Shown here in pieces: positions 12,130 through 23,545 of a DNA stretch of 64,000 bases. Below the pieces are notes generated by a model that made no database searches, was not told the DNA's origin, and saw nothing but the letters and a program-made list of their open reading frames with translations. The translations under genes were made by a program, and so were the position numbers. The DNA is taken from positions 30,304,705-30,368,704 of the forward strand of contig CM029367.1 in NCBI GenBank assembly GCA_017165825.1. Reading direction: 5' to 3'. Origin of the DNA: Hepsetus odoe. Lineage: Eukaryota; Chordata; Actinopteri; Characiformes; Hepsetidae. How positions within the stretch are numbered: position 1 is the first letter of the stretch; each line of letters opens with the position of its first letter.

Positions 12130-12361
12130 GTGAAAGTGACTGTGACCACCCTTGTCATTGTGAAATACAGCACAGCGAAATTCAACCTCTACTTCCCATA
12201 AACACACAAGCAGCAGGGGGCAGCTATTGAAAGCGCCCGGGGAGCAGTGACGGGACGGTACCTTGCTCAAGGGTACCTCAGGGCAACCTACTGGTGAGGG
12301 AATCGATCCCACAATCTTCCAATCTGGGGCAACTCCTTAATCACTAGGCCACCGCTGCCCC
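12130..12361 (-). mobile_element. SINE-A copy, near full length
   Basis: The left edge GGTGAAAGTGAC is the 3' end. Core GGTACCTTGCTCAAGGGTACC and head CTAGGCCACCGCTGCCCC are intact. The B box (GGGAATCGATCCC in plus view) is close to consensus. Confidence 0.93.
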
Positions 12362-12649
12362 CTTTTTAAAACTGATTCTAGATCAGAGCTGCTGTTTGTG
12401 AGTTGGACAGACCCTGTTGTCTCAGAAGGCTTCTGGCAACCTACACAGTGACATTTTGGACATTTATAGCCCACAGTAAGTCATACTGGGAATAAACCAC
12501 AGCCAGGTCCTCTCTAACTCCATCATGAAAAGCTGAAAAGGGTGTATTCATGGACATTTTTGAATTCTCATAGCTCCAGCACTAAACTCAAGAAGTAGAT
12601 TTTGCATTCCAAGAATGTTTTGGGAAAACGACTATACCTGGGGTTGAAA
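12362..12649. other. unique sequence
   Basis: No recognised feature. Confidence 0.4.
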
Positions 12650-12812
12650 ATGATCCATCTATTTATCCATTATCAGAACCGCTTATGCTAACCACAGCTG
12701 CAGGAGGCTAAGCCAGCTCACACCGGGTGATAAGTGGAGGAACATCCAGGGCAAGTCACCAGTTGATTACTGAGCAGCAAGGTGGGAATTTATCTGGTAA
12801 TTGAACCCAGAA
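12650..12812 (-). repeat. diverged dispersed repeat with CCATC-type end
   Basis: CCATCTATTTATCCATTATC followed by AGAACCGCTTATGCTAACC resembles the ccatccatt..ccgcttat start shared by module D and related fish repeats on the minus strand. The rest is too diverged to assign. A weak tRNA-like TTGAACCCAG lies at 12802-12811. Confidence 0.35.
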
Positions 12813-14021
12813 CTTTCTTGTTCTGCAAGGCAACAGCCACAAACCTCCGCGTCTCCATGAAACATGGTATAATTTTCATTATTTGCTGAGCCAATATCTG
12901 AACATAAATTCTAAGTTTAATCAAGTGGATAAAAGAACGAGCTGAATCGGAAGAAGCATAGGTCTTAAAACGTCCAGTTCCTTGCCCACATGTTACTAAA
13001 CAGGGTCCGTGAACCCTGGCAGTGCAGTCCTGCCCTTTCAGCCTCGTTCTGTGCATGCAGAGGGAGTCAAGGAGAAAACTGTCACACACTCACGCCATTT
13101 TTCCTCCATCTTCACCCAGAGTGCTGACAACACAGCCTTATTCCAAAGAATGACTTTACAGTCCCCAATAATGAATTTTTTCCACTGTGGAATAAATCAA
13201 AAGGAACAAAGAACAAAGTCACTGCAAAGTCAGTGAAAATTGCAGTAAGAGCCGGTTAGCTAGAATGTGCAAAGATTTTAGATTGAAGACAAAGGGAAGG
13301 AAAATAAGTCCAGGGATGAAGAGTGGACTTGAAATGAGAGAAAAAAGGCCTCAGCTTCTTTCATTTGGTTTGGAATTGAGCCGGTGAGACGGGTACGCCG
13401 GTGCATCTTGGTAAAAACTGCACTCGTTTGTGTGCCAGCCCTTTCATTAATATTCATTAACGAGGCAGTTTTGTTTAGAACTATTTCTTTAGTATTGATT
13501 AACTGATTGATAACGTATTGCAGCGCATTAATTAGTAGCAGCTGGTTGTGCTGGGGCGAAAGTGGAGGAAATGAGTGAGCACTGAGGCAAACAGAAAACC
13601 AATACAGCGCTGCCCTTGGGCCGCGCACATCACGACACAAAGCCTTCCTTAGCGCACAGCCTGCCAATACAATTCATCAGACAACCAATTACTCTCCACA
13701 GGGTCTTCTTTTTTACACTAACCTACCTCGACACCCATAAAATCCTCCTGCACTAGGGCAGTCCATCATATTTTGAAAAGATTCTCTTCTCTTTGGTTCT
13801 CAGGACTTCGAAATTAGGAGTTATGGGGGGAGGAATCACTTTTAATGCTTTTAATGCTCTGCAATGTCCCTCCATGAATCGACTCCGATTCATATATATA
13901 TTACTCTCCAGTGTGGAACCTTGGGATCTAGATTAAAAATACAGAGCAGCAATAAAAAGAACATTTAGGAAGGCATGCATGGTGAAGCTGAGGGAGGCAG
14001 GCGCTAAGGTAAAATTAACCT
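12813..14021. other. unique sequence with a homeodomain-core-rich block
   Basis: Mostly featureless. The block 13425-13560 contains CATTAATATTCATTAACG (13445-13462), TAATTAG (13529-13535) and an E-box CAGCTG (13539-13544) in a run without repeat similarity. It is a candidate conserved non-coding element. Confidence 0.35.
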
Positions 14022-14029
14022 CAGAACAT

Positions 14030-14249
14030 CTATCCATTATCTGCCGCTTGTCCCAAATGGGGGAGTGCTGGTGTCCAACCCAGCGCACACAGGGCGAGGA
14101 TGGGGGACGCACCCTGGACAGGTCGCCAGCCCATCACAGGGAGGAGGGACGGCACCTTGCTCAAGGGTACCTCAGGGCAACCCATTTTGAAGGGGTCCGA
14201 ACCCCCGATCCGCCGATCATGAGGCCAACACCCTACCCACCAGGCACCC
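14030..14249 (-). mobile_element. chimeric SINE: tRNA head plus SINE-A core joined to module D
   Basis: On the minus strand it opens with a tRNA-like head (GGGTAGGGTGTTGGCCTCAT) and B box GGGGTTCGGACCCC, then the core CCCTTGAGCAAGGTGCC. It then switches at CCTCCCTGTGATGGGCTGGC into module D and ends in GATAATGGATAGATG. An exact 8 bp direct repeat CAGAACAT flanks it (14022-14029 and 14250-14257). This shows that head and tail moved as one unit. Confidence 0.8.
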
Positions 14250-14257
14250 CAGAACAT

Positions 14258-15513
14258 ATTTCCTCAAAATAACATTTAAATCTGAGCAGCAGTTCCAGCT
14301 GTGGATAAATACAGGCTTAAAAGCAATTGATAGAATAAAGAAAGTAACATGCTGATTGGATCTTTAACTTTTTTGCTTCATCAGTTTTTTTTTTACATTT
14401 CTATTAATCTTCTACCCAAAAGTCACTGTCAGTCGAGTCAGTTCCCACCTATGTTACATGTCTCCATCTCACAGGATGTCACCAAGCACGTGTTGGCACG
14501 TGCATCCTCCGAGACACCCGAAGCACCATCGCATCTTCTCAAAAAGCCATTGATGCCATTTGACGTTGGTACAGTTGAAAGAGAAAATGAACGATGCCAG
14601 TGTTGTCTACCATCCTGCTGAGCGATGGGGAAGAAGAGACCATCCGACTCATCCAGAGAGATCTGGGGCAACTATGCCATTTTGCACTATGAGCCACAAA
14701 TGGCTGTGGTACCACCAGGAATCTCACAACGACAGAGCCAGCGCTGTCTTGTCACTTGAGAACTTCACTTAAAAAATCCATCTTTTTTCAAACAATACCA
14801 TCAAGAATCTTCTTGCGCTCTGAGTTTCAACAGCATCTTTAAAAAATGTCTTTTTCTGCTCTATTTTGTACGATGTTTTCATATTTCTGCAGCTCCTCCT
14901 CCCCTTGTTTATTGGGCAATTTGGGGATAAAGCTTCGTATAAGGAGTCCCCAGTTCTTTTTTCTTTTTTTCCTCCATTACCTTCTTTATCTAAGGCCTTT
15001 CAGCAGGATCTTAGTGAAGAAATCAATACAGTCTCTGGGGAAGATAAATAGAGCAGCCGGCAGTTATAGGGGCCGTGTTTTACGTGCTGGTTGCATTATT
15101 AAACAACCGATTTCATTGGATCCCGTTCCTCTGGCCTCTTGTCCTCCGTGTAAGGACAGAACGGCTTAATTAAAAAGGCAAAGCCTCGACCACCTGCTCT
15201 CAGTGCAGCCACTCAGCCGCCAGGCCGCTGCTGGAAGCTTTTCAACCTCTGTCTTCCCCGCATTGGTGTGATCGTGGGTCCAGCATCTCTAAAATTCTTA
15301 ACCTGATGCAAAACAAGCCCTACTTTAAGAGGGACTCGTTTAATATGGAACATATTCACGAAAAGTAAGCAGAGGATCGAGGCCAGCTGCCCAGGCCTTT
15401 AATAGTCTCTGACATTTTAGGGAGAGAGAAGAACTGGGCGGCCTTATGGAGCTATTTTGAAAAATGTCCACATCCCTGATACTGATTCTTTTCTTTTTTT
15501 CGTTACTTTAAAA
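14258..15513. other. unique sequence
   Basis: No recognised repeats. Several overlapping short frames lie at 14349-14772 on both strands, but none shows a domain or splice pattern. Confidence 0.4.
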
Positions 15514-15643
15514 AGAGAAAGTGACATTTTTGTCATAGTGAATCACAGCACAGCACACAGTGAACAGCTATTTAAAGCTCCCGGGGAGCGGTGAAGGGGA
15601 CGGTACCTTGCCCAAGGGTACCTCATCCCCATGACCTTCCGAT
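15514..15643 (-). mobile_element. SINE-A fragment
   Basis: The 3' end and core remain (GAGAAAGTGAC at left, GGTACCTTGCCCAAGGGTACC). About 40 bp between the two halves of the body is deleted and the tRNA head is lost after the GACCTTCCGATCTG motif. Confidence 0.85.
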
Positions 15644-17663
15644 CTGATCATTTCCCATCCAAATCCCCTTAGTAAAGTGTGATAAGCAGGTCTGTGTGAG
15701 GTGACTTAAAGCCTTTGTGTCGTCTGAGACAAACGTGATCATATTTTTGTCCCGATGCCAACCGGTGCCAATGCCAGTCGGTGGATTATAAGCCTTCACA
15801 GTCCCGCAACTGCTGAACAACTCTAATCGGCTATATTTGGATTAAAAGGGAAAATAATGTAAATTTGATTTGAGCAACTCTTTAAATGCGTTCAACTTCA
15901 ACACGGTCAGATAGGTTGGATTTGAGCACATGTGACCATTTGAGGTGATCCTTCCAGCTCTCTATGCCATCCTTCTGTGTGTGACATTAATCATTTAATT
16001 ACCGCGCTCATCCACGCGTCACGTGGCAGCTATTTCATCCGCTCTTTTTCTTTAGCATCATTATTCAACGCTGAAAAGGTTACATTGATTTTTTTTTTGG
16101 GGGGGGGTGCCATTTCCCAGTCTAGCTGCATAATCTTAATAAATCAAATCATTTCTGACACCGGTGGCGTGGGGCTCTGGCGATGGCGGGTATTGGATTT
16201 TTGGTGCCGTGAGATTGTGTTTGCATTGCAGAGCAGATGCTGGTATTAAGAGTAATGACCAGGTGACACAGATAATGTCAGGGTGCTGTTTTTCTGCTGT
16301 GTGGCGGCAGGTGAAAATGACAGTCCCTTATTTATGACACGACAGTCTCTCGGCTTTCAATTTGCTCGGGCTGCTGCCTAATGACCTTTTTCAAAATGAT
16401 ATTTCTTTTCGGTTCTGGAAAGTGTTCTTTTTTTCACATCCGCCACCACATAGGTTTTGATTAATCCTATTTTCCATCTAATTTCACAATATCTCTACAC
16501 ACATCTGAATATAATGTACTCGGTAATACGCCTGCAACATGTCAGCCTGCATCTCCACTCATTACATCCAAAAAGGAACATCATTCTCAAGTGTCATTTC
16601 CCAGCCCGGCTTAATGCAAGGGACCCCGAGTGAAAAAATAAATCTACATGTTTAAACTGTGGTTATTTATGAGTATTTTTCCTCTGTGAGTAGTTCTGTC
16701 ATGAGCATGAGTGTTGTATTTTACAGAAATAGCAGGGTTAGTATGCTGAGTCTTATCCCTGGTCATTATTTATTTGTATTAAAGGGCCCGGATGACAATT
16801 TTGGGGTATGATTCATTTTTAAAGGTCATTTTCCAAACTTTTATACCTTAGATTTAAATAGAATGTTTGAGTTACTGCCTCTTCACTGTCGGCTTATCCT
16901 CATATCTCCGAAAATTCAACTGACAAGAGATGTCCATATGACGCCGGACATCATATGTCCACTGTGATTGGCTGGAGGATATTAGGCTGCAAATAGGTTC
17001 TTGAGGTGAATGTGTTGGAGGCAGGAAAAATGGACGTGCATAAGGGTCTAGGTAATGTTGAGAAGGGGGAAACTGATCTCCAAAACAGCAGGTCTTGTGA
17101 GCAACTTATCTTAACCAAAGAAAATCAGAGTGCTCAGAGGGTGAAAGACATACTGCCATTCCATCAGAGTGCCTATACTGATGCTAGACTATTCCTACTA
17201 TGAGCATGTGTGCATAAGAACTGGATTGTGCAGCAGTGGAAGAAGAAGGCCTGATCTGATGAAACACATTCTTTTTTTTTCTGTATCACTTACCTGGGAA
17301 TAGATAGCAAAAGGATGGACTATGAGAAGAAGCCAGCGGATGCGGTTTGATACACGGAGCAATGATCTGCTGGGAAACATCCTGGCATTAATCTGGACGT
17401 CCCTTTGACTTTTACAAGCCAACTGAACATTGCTACAGACCGAGTTAACCCCTTTATTGCAACATTTCTTCTTATGGCAGTGGCCTCAAGTTGTTCATAA
17501 ATAGTTTTATGGGCATAAATGCAAGATGACATTGAGTTCCCTGGATTCTCCAGATCTGAATCCAGCCGATCCTCTGTGGGATTAATGGGCTCAATCCATG
17601 GAGGCCTCAGCCCATAGTTTGCAGAACTAAAATGATCTGCAGCATTGTGGTGTCAGAGGTGCT
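15644..17663. other. unique sequence, candidate regulatory block at 15960-16420
   Basis: The interval lacks recognised repeats. From 15960 to 16420 there are TTTAATTACC, CACGTG-containing GTCACGTGGCAG, CAGGTG (16308-16313) and TTTATGAC (16331-16338), motifs bound by homeodomain, bHLH and Hox-type factors. A G-run (16102-16109) follows a T-run. No exon seen. Confidence 0.35.
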
Positions 17664-17897
17664 GTGAAATCAATGTGACTATTTTTGTCATTGCAAGGTC
17701 ACAGCACATGGTGAACCACAAGGAAACTTGACCGCTGCATTTAATCCATGCAAACACCGTGCAGCTATGAAAGCGCCTGGGGAGCAGTGACAGTACCTTG
17801 CTCAAGGGTACTTCAGGGGCAACCTACCAGTAAGGGGTTTGATCCCACAATCTTACGATCCTGTGGCCGACGCCCTAACCACTAGGCCACTGCTGCC
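17664..17897 (-). mobile_element. SINE-A copy, near full length
   Basis: Left edge GTGAAATCAATGTGAC is a decayed 3' end. The core CCTTGCTCAAGGGTACTTC and head ACTAGGCCACTGCTGCC are clear. The B box (GGGGTTTGATCCC in plus view) is usable. The text GCAAGGTCACAGCACATGGT matches the younger copies at 21.2 and 51.4 kb. Confidence 0.9.
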
Positions 17898-17939
17898 TCT
17901 GACTTAAGCAAGTGTCCTTAATGTCTGCATATATAATAA

Positions 17940-18500
17940 TGGTTGGTACACCTTTCTTCATACTCCAGACTGTTCTCCAAAGTCACTCCTGTGTTTTCTT
18001 GGCATTTTGCTTTAGGTTGTTGTCCAATCTCCACTAAGGATTCTGTATCTTAATCATAGTGACATTTGGGTTCTGGGTTTCCTGACTGGCCAAGTCCCTT
18101 CTTCCTTTATTAATCTAGGAAAACTGAAAAACGTCTTTTTCAGACTATTGGACTCTGGAGCACTTTCAATGCTGCACAAAATGTATTCTTTCCTTCCTCA
18201 TTTCTGTGTCTGCACACAGTCCTTTATTGCAGGCCTATGGATAGTTCTCTAAACCTTATGGCTTGCTTTATTTTTTTTTTTTGTGAGACTATGAGAGCTT
18301 ATTTTGACTGGTGTTTGCCTTTGTTAGTGATGTCAGCTGAATTCAGTTTGACACAGGTGGCCTCAATTTGACTCAGGTTGTAGAAGCATTTCAAGGACCA
18401 TTGAAAGAAGGAGGATGCATGAGCTCTGAAATGAAATGGGCCGTATCAAAAGCTCTGAACACTTATATAAATGAGAAATTCCAGTCCTTTAAATTCATAT
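17940..18500 (-). mobile_element. decayed Tc1-like transposon remnant
   Basis: Stretches such as TTGGCATTTTGCTTTAGG (18000), GGGTTTCCTGACTGGCCAAG (near 18075) and CACAGGTGGCCTCAATTTGA (near 18352) resemble minus-strand sequence of common fish Tc1-like elements. The reading frame is destroyed and no inverted ends are visible. The assignment rests on remembered family patterns, so it is moderate only. Confidence 0.5.
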
Positions 18501-18741
18501 ATACTAACAAAACACTTGGAAGTCTGGTTTTGCTTTTTCATTGATTTTTTTATTGGGTGTAGGTGAATAAAAATACAAAAAAAAACTATATACAAAGACC
18601 TCAAAATGCCCATTTTTGGACATTGTTAGCACAAAAAACCCACGGAAGACTATTTCACATCAACTCTGATTGGCCCTTTTATTATGTCTCAGCATCCACC
18701 TTATTAAAAGCTCCTACTTTGTACTAATATTGGGCACTTTA
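18501..18741. other. unique or decayed repeat sequence
   Basis: AT-rich, no feature I can name. It may be the outer part of the decayed element to its left. Confidence 0.3.
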
Positions 18742-18905
18742 TGAAAGTGACAACCCTTGTCATTGTGAAACGCAGCACAGCGAAATCCCCTCTGTGTTTC
18801 ACACATACAGCAGGGGGCAGCTATGAGAGCGCCCGGGGAGCAGTGACAGGGAAGGTACCTTGCACAATCTTCCAATTCTGTGGCCAGTTCCCGAACCACT
18901 AGACC
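18742..18905 (-). mobile_element. SINE-A copy with an internal deletion
   Basis: 3' end TGAAAGTGACAACCCTTGTC at left. After AAGGTACCTTGC the sequence jumps to ACAATCTTCC, so about 45 bp holding half the core and the B box are gone. The head CACTAGACC is cut short. Confidence 0.88.
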
Positions 18906-19590
18906 TAACACCTAACTTATACCTTCACTCTGAGTGCACTAAAACAGACTGTAGCTCATCATCATCTAAACCTCATTCATCTGTTTCTGAATTCAGAGCT
19001 GCTGTCATTGTGTGTGGCTTTGGCCTGAGTGTATGAGCAGCAAAGGTGTTGCAAAAATTATTTCACACACATCATCACTACTCAGCTAAGAATAGTCAAC
19101 CATCCAAAAATGTCCTACTAATAATGACTGTGGGGTCAGAAATCGGACACGGATCTCACGTGCTAAAACATCCCGACACAGGAACAGTCATCGCTCTCAT
19201 AAACAGTTGATCAGCTCTGGTTTTGCCTGTTAAATTGGTATGCTTTTGTACATTTGTGTTTTACACCTGTATTTTATACCTTTCATCTGTATACTGAACA
19301 CTATAACTCCATTAGCACTTCATTCAAAATTCAGCTATACAAGTAGAACCAGCAGAGAAATGCATCCCTGAACTGCTTCTGCCTTGCACAATGACATAAA
19401 GTGAGGAATTAATCCTAGATGCAACAGAATAGAGGATGGAATCAGATCAAATCAAATCAAATGTAAAATCTGGATGAAAGCTGTACAGGTATAAAACACA
19501 GACGTAACACATTCAAATAAACAAATTCACAAAAAAACAGGGAAAAAAGAAAAAGCTAAAAATGTGCGCATGTGCAAATTTGAATATAGA
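18906..19590. other. unique sequence
   Basis: No recognised feature. ATCAAATCAAATCAAAT at 19446-19462 is a short simple repeat. Confidence 0.4.
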
Positions 19591-19722
19591 GTGAAAGTGA
19601 AAGTGGCACGGTGAAGCACAACGAATCCTCTGCTTTTCACCCATACGCAATGTGCAGCCATATCCTGCTCCTGGGGAGCAGTGATGGGGACGGTACCTTG
19701 CTCAAGGGTACCCACTGATCTG
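19591..19722 (-). mobile_element. SINE-A fragment (3' half)
   Basis: GTGAAAGTGAAAGTGGC at the left is an almost perfect 3' end. The body runs to GGTACCTTGCTCAAGGGTACC and then stops, so the tRNA head is missing. Confidence 0.88.
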
Positions 19723-20351
19723 GAACATGGCATGTGGAATATGAACTTTGAGTTGTAACCATACTGGAGATGTAACTGAAATGTAAACGGAAATATAAAT
19801 GAATATGGAATACAGAGTTGCCAGTTGTTTGCAGATATTTATAGAGATGTGTAACACAGTTGTTCAGGAAATCTGATTCTGATGACTATTGGTGACAGGC
19901 AGAAGCATGACTAATGATTAATCACCAGATCATTTCCTCTACATGAACATTCGCAAGGTAAAGCTATGAGGTTTCTGGTAAAGCGGCCGGGGAGTGTAAT
20001 ACATCTGCTCACATGTTGAAATTACTCTAAATATCTCAAAGGAAAGCCCCTTCAGGAGTTTGTTCCTAGACGTAAATCATATGCTTAATAGTGTAATCCT
20101 ATTTTTTTGCCTTTTCAGACCAAATCCTCCAGGGACTGAGCCATGATTTGTAGAAATAGGTAATGGAGTGGGAGAATATTTGTCAATTTTCACTTTCCAT
20201 TGAACAAAACAGGCTGGAAATCCTTTGTTTAAAACCCATATCACACAGCGAGCAGGTAGCAGGAAGACTTCTAAATTCTGTTCCAGGAGCCTCTGCCTGC
20301 AGATAAAGCACTCAGCTATGTGTACTATAAACAGATGAGGAGGGGAGGGCG
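19723..20351. other. unique sequence
   Basis: No recognised repeat or exon. Confidence 0.4.
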
Positions 20352-20388
20352 ATACACACACACACACACACACTCACACACACACAGA
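20352..20388. repeat. (CA)n microsatellite
   Basis: About 17 CA units with a single T interruption (ACACTCACAC). Confidence 0.95.
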
Positions 20389-21220
20389 GTACACACAGGG
20401 AGAGCAGCTAGAGAGAGCAAACACAGCTTCAGCCTAACCATGAGGAGATTACAAAGCAGCGGCTGATGGAGCCTCACAAATAGGAAAACAAGCTCACCAC
20501 CAGATGCAGGAGTGCTATTTTTTAATACCCTTCATTGAAGCCTGAAGCCACAAAATTGGGGTTATTGCAAAGTGTATTATATATATATTTTTCAGTGTGT
20601 GTGGAAACTTTCCTGCTGGATCTCAAAGGGATGTAAAATTGTTTCCTGAGTAAACAGGTCCTTGGAATGCAGTGCAGTCACGGGTTTCTCAGCTCAGCTC
20701 AGCTCAGAGGGCTTGATTTTTAGGGAAAAATATAAACAGGAGCTGTGGAGAGACACTGATATCCAGTATTTCAGAATGTACGTATGTGCCAATGGGATTC
20801 ACTATATAAAGCACGGGGAAATGGGGGAATATAGTTAAGATGAAGAAGTGTTAGTGCACTTTTCTGAAACCTGAGGTCAGTTAAGAAACAGAGAACACAG
20901 GATCACAAATCAGCAGCAGATAAATTATATATACACACACTCTCAGCCGGTTATACAGTTTTCTTTTCTTTTCACTTTTAATTCACAGATATCTGTATTT
21001 TTATTCTGTTTTCAGAGCAGACCACTCACTCATGCTTTCATGCTTTTGAGTTGTCCGTTACTTTTTTATTTGCTCTCCCTGCATGCCTGCCCGACATCAA
21101 TTTCAGCCTAAATGGAGACAAACACACTGAACAGACAGTCCCTTAGTGTGTCCATCGGTGCAGGACAGACGGAAAGAAAACGTAACAGAGAAGAAGCTTT
21201 TTCAGAATAAGTACAGAATA
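20389..21220. other. unique sequence
   Basis: Contains CTCAGCTCAGCTCAGCTCAG, a 5 bp simple repeat near 20690. Otherwise nothing recognised. Confidence 0.4.
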
Positions 21221-21471
21221 GGGGCAGCGGTGGCCTAGCGGTTAGGGCGTTAGCCGCATGATCGGCGGATCGGGGGTTCAAACCCCTTTCCAATAGGTTG
21301 TCCTGAGGTACCCTTGAGCAAGGTACCGTCCCCATCACTGCTCCCCGGGCGCTTTCACTGTTGCACGGGTTTGAGTGTGCATGGGTTAAATGCAGAGGTC
21401 CAATTTCGTTGTGGTTCATGTGTGCTGTGCCGTGACCTCGCAATGACAAGGGTTGTCACTTTCACTTTCAC
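21221..21471 (+). mobile_element. SINE-A, full length (251 bp)
   Basis: The best complete copy in the window. It has head GGGGCAGCGGTGGCCTAGCG, A box GGCCTAGCGGTTAGGGCG, B box GGGGTTCAAACCCC, core CCCTTGAGCAAGGTACC and end GTCACTTTCACTTTCAC (21455-21471). Both polymerase III promoter boxes look functional. A 6 bp match GAATAG on both sides may be a short target duplication. A second, opposite copy begins 46 bp downstream. Confidence 0.96.
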
Positions 21472-21517
21472 TTGAATAGCTATAGTGCAGAGCCTTGCTT
21501 AAGGGTCTACTTGAGTA

Positions 21518-21688
21518 GTGAAGTGAAAGTGAATTTGAGCACAGTGAATCACAATGAAGGGGAGCAGTGATGGGGATGGGACCTTGCTCAATGGGACCTT
21601 GCTCAATGGTACCTCAGTGCAACCTACTGGTCTGGGAATCAAACTCAGATCCTGGGGCCAATCCCTAACCACTAGCCCACTGCTGCCC
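21518..21688 (-). mobile_element. SINE-A copy, inverted relative to its neighbour
   Basis: Left edge GTGAAGTGAAAGTGA, right edge CCCACTGCTGCCC. The unit GGGACCTTGCTCAAT occurs twice in tandem (21578-21592 and 21593-21607), a 15 bp duplication of the core. Part of the 3' body is deleted. With the full-length copy just upstream it forms an inverted pair. Confidence 0.92.
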
Positions 21689-22319
21689 AAACTGGAAGTA
21701 CAGGAAGTTGAAAGGGTCCTTCTACTAGTGCTGGTCTCATTAGTGTCTGTACTTAAGTTAAGAGGGTGCCACTCTTAATCATTTGCATTGCAGTTTGGAC
21801 AAGGTGTCCGCAAGCTTGGTCTCAGAGCCCATCCTGCATTGCACTTTTTAGCCTTTTACCTGTCCAAGCACACCTGATCCAACTAATTAACGGTAGTGAG
21901 AGACCATCCTCTCTCAAAGGTTCAATTTAGCCCCTCTGTTTGGGACTTGTTCCTTTATGTCACTGTATATCTTTATTTTTGAAAGTGCAATGGGCTGCGT
22001 CTCTTTACCCATCGCTGGACAGCAGGGCAAGATCACAAGATCCTTCCCATTAAATTAAAACAGAAACGCCGTAACCACTCGAGGCTGTGGGATAAGCTTC
22101 ATTATACCTGGCTTCTTCGGCTTTGCTAGGAATAGTCTAGCTCTCTCTCAAGCCTGGAAAAATGAAATAAACAAGACAGGCTGTGGTCTCAGTTGAAGCA
22201 AGTTGAGTTTTGAAGAGGCACTGCTTCCCTTTTCCTAATCACGGGGCTGATTAACACACAAACCCTCTTGAACAAGAAACCCTGATGAGAACGAAATATT
22301 TTACTGTTAGAATATGTTT
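21689..22319. other. unique sequence
   Basis: No feature recognised. Confidence 0.4.
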
Positions 22320-22621
22320 CTGAACTTTCCAGGCAGCTCCATCCTCACATCCTTCTCTCAGTATAATCCTCATCTCTCCTCTGAACATGTCCAAACCTAC
22401 GCAACCTTCATTCTCTAACTTTGTCTCTAAAATGTCCAACCTGAGCTGTCCCACTAATATACTCATTTCTAATCCTGTCCATCCTCGTCACACCCAGTGA
22501 ACATCTCAGCAGCTTTAACTCTGACACCTCCAGCTCCGCCTCCTGTCTTTTCATCAGTGCCACCGTCTCCAAATCGTATAGCATAGCTGGTCTCACTGCT
22601 GTCCAGTAAATTTTCCCTTTT
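22320..22621 (-). mobile_element. LINE fragment, region near the C-terminus of the reverse-transcriptase protein
   Basis: The minus-strand translation includes VRPAMLYDLETVALMKRQ, then LGVTRMDRIRNEYISGTAQV and KVRE, a conserved block shared with copies at 42.8 and 55.4 kb. This region lies downstream of the reverse-transcriptase core in endonuclease-type LINEs. The fragment lacks the end of the protein and the 3' UTR. The clade is probably RTE-like but not proven. Confidence 0.8.
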
Positions 22622-23061
22622 AAGAATATGTTTTTAGGCATGTTTTTTAGGCATATGGTGAACGTCATATAGATGACGATTGCTCTTTAGGAAAACTGCA
22701 GTTTCGCTCAGCAGATGCAGCTGAAAACAGTAAAGTATAAATAAATGCGAAAAAGGCTAAAATATAGCTGCGGTACAGTTTTGATGCTGCAGCAAAGCAG
22801 GTATTATTTCTAGAAATCTCTACCATGGCAAAATCTCATCATACTGCTGCTCTGCAAGCTCCACCCGCCTCCATGAGGCTGGTAGGGCTGAAGGGATGTG
22901 TGCACTGCAGCAGCGCAGCAGCGGGACTTTTTACTAATTTGACCAAAGTCCATTGGCTGATGGCCAGTACAGCAGACATCGTTATTTTTCCTGTCTTGGG
23001 TCTCAGTCTGCTATATTATATCTATAATAGTCTTATTTCTTCCTTTTTTTTAATGTGTTCC
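22622..23061. other. unique sequence
   Basis: Nothing recognised. The frame at 22825-23064 has no domain. Confidence 0.4.
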
Positions 23062-23312
23062 TGATGAATAGTCCTCCAGGGTTTCTGAAGGACAAAATTT
23101 GTGTCTCTCATTTGCAGTGCAGTCCTGAACAGTTCCAGAAGCAGTGTGAGATCATCTCCACAGAGAACGGAAAACAAAAAGGAGCCGACGTCCAATGAAG
23201 AGCTTTGGAGAACCGTTCCTGAAGACCACTTAAAGAAATGAATGTCTAAGAGAGTTCAGGCTGTGCTGAAGCATAATGGTGGTCAAATCAAATATTGACT
23301 TTAAAGCTGGTT
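23062..23312 (+). mobile_element. Tc1-like transposon remnant (transposase C-terminal end)
   Basis: GAGAGTTCAGGCTGTGCTGA and AATGGTGGTCAAATCAAATA near 23250-23298 correspond to the last residues of Tc1 transposases (a ..GGxTKY-like ending). The upstream part GAAGCAGTGTGAGATCATCT is shared with the remnants at 25.5 and 48.6 kb. There are no inverted ends, and several stops. Confidence 0.6.
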
Positions 23313-23499
23313 AAGGTTCTACAGACTAAAACTGGACTTACGTGTGTTCTGCACATATTTTAGGTCTAAAACAGACTCAGAAGGAAGCAGGCATCAGTAA
23401 ATAAAGGAAATGTGATTTTAATAGAAATGAACACAGATGAGGTGAACTTAAGAAGAGACAAAGGGGAAGAAGAATCAGGCAGTTTTTATACGATCAGTG

Positions 23500-23545
23500 T
23501 AAGGTAGGTACCCAGAAGTACCTAATAAAGTGGCTCATTAATGAA
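23500..23545 (-). repeat. end fragment of a dispersed repeat
   Basis: AAGTACCTAATAAAGTGGCT is the reverse complement of the start of a longer repeat seen at 43645 (ACTGGCCACTTAATTAGAAA). It is a short terminal piece only. Confidence 0.45.

Noticed and set aside
18130..18500. Possible second SINE family near 18.3 kb
   Set aside because: No polymerase III boxes; the order of motifs fits a decayed Tc1-like element better.
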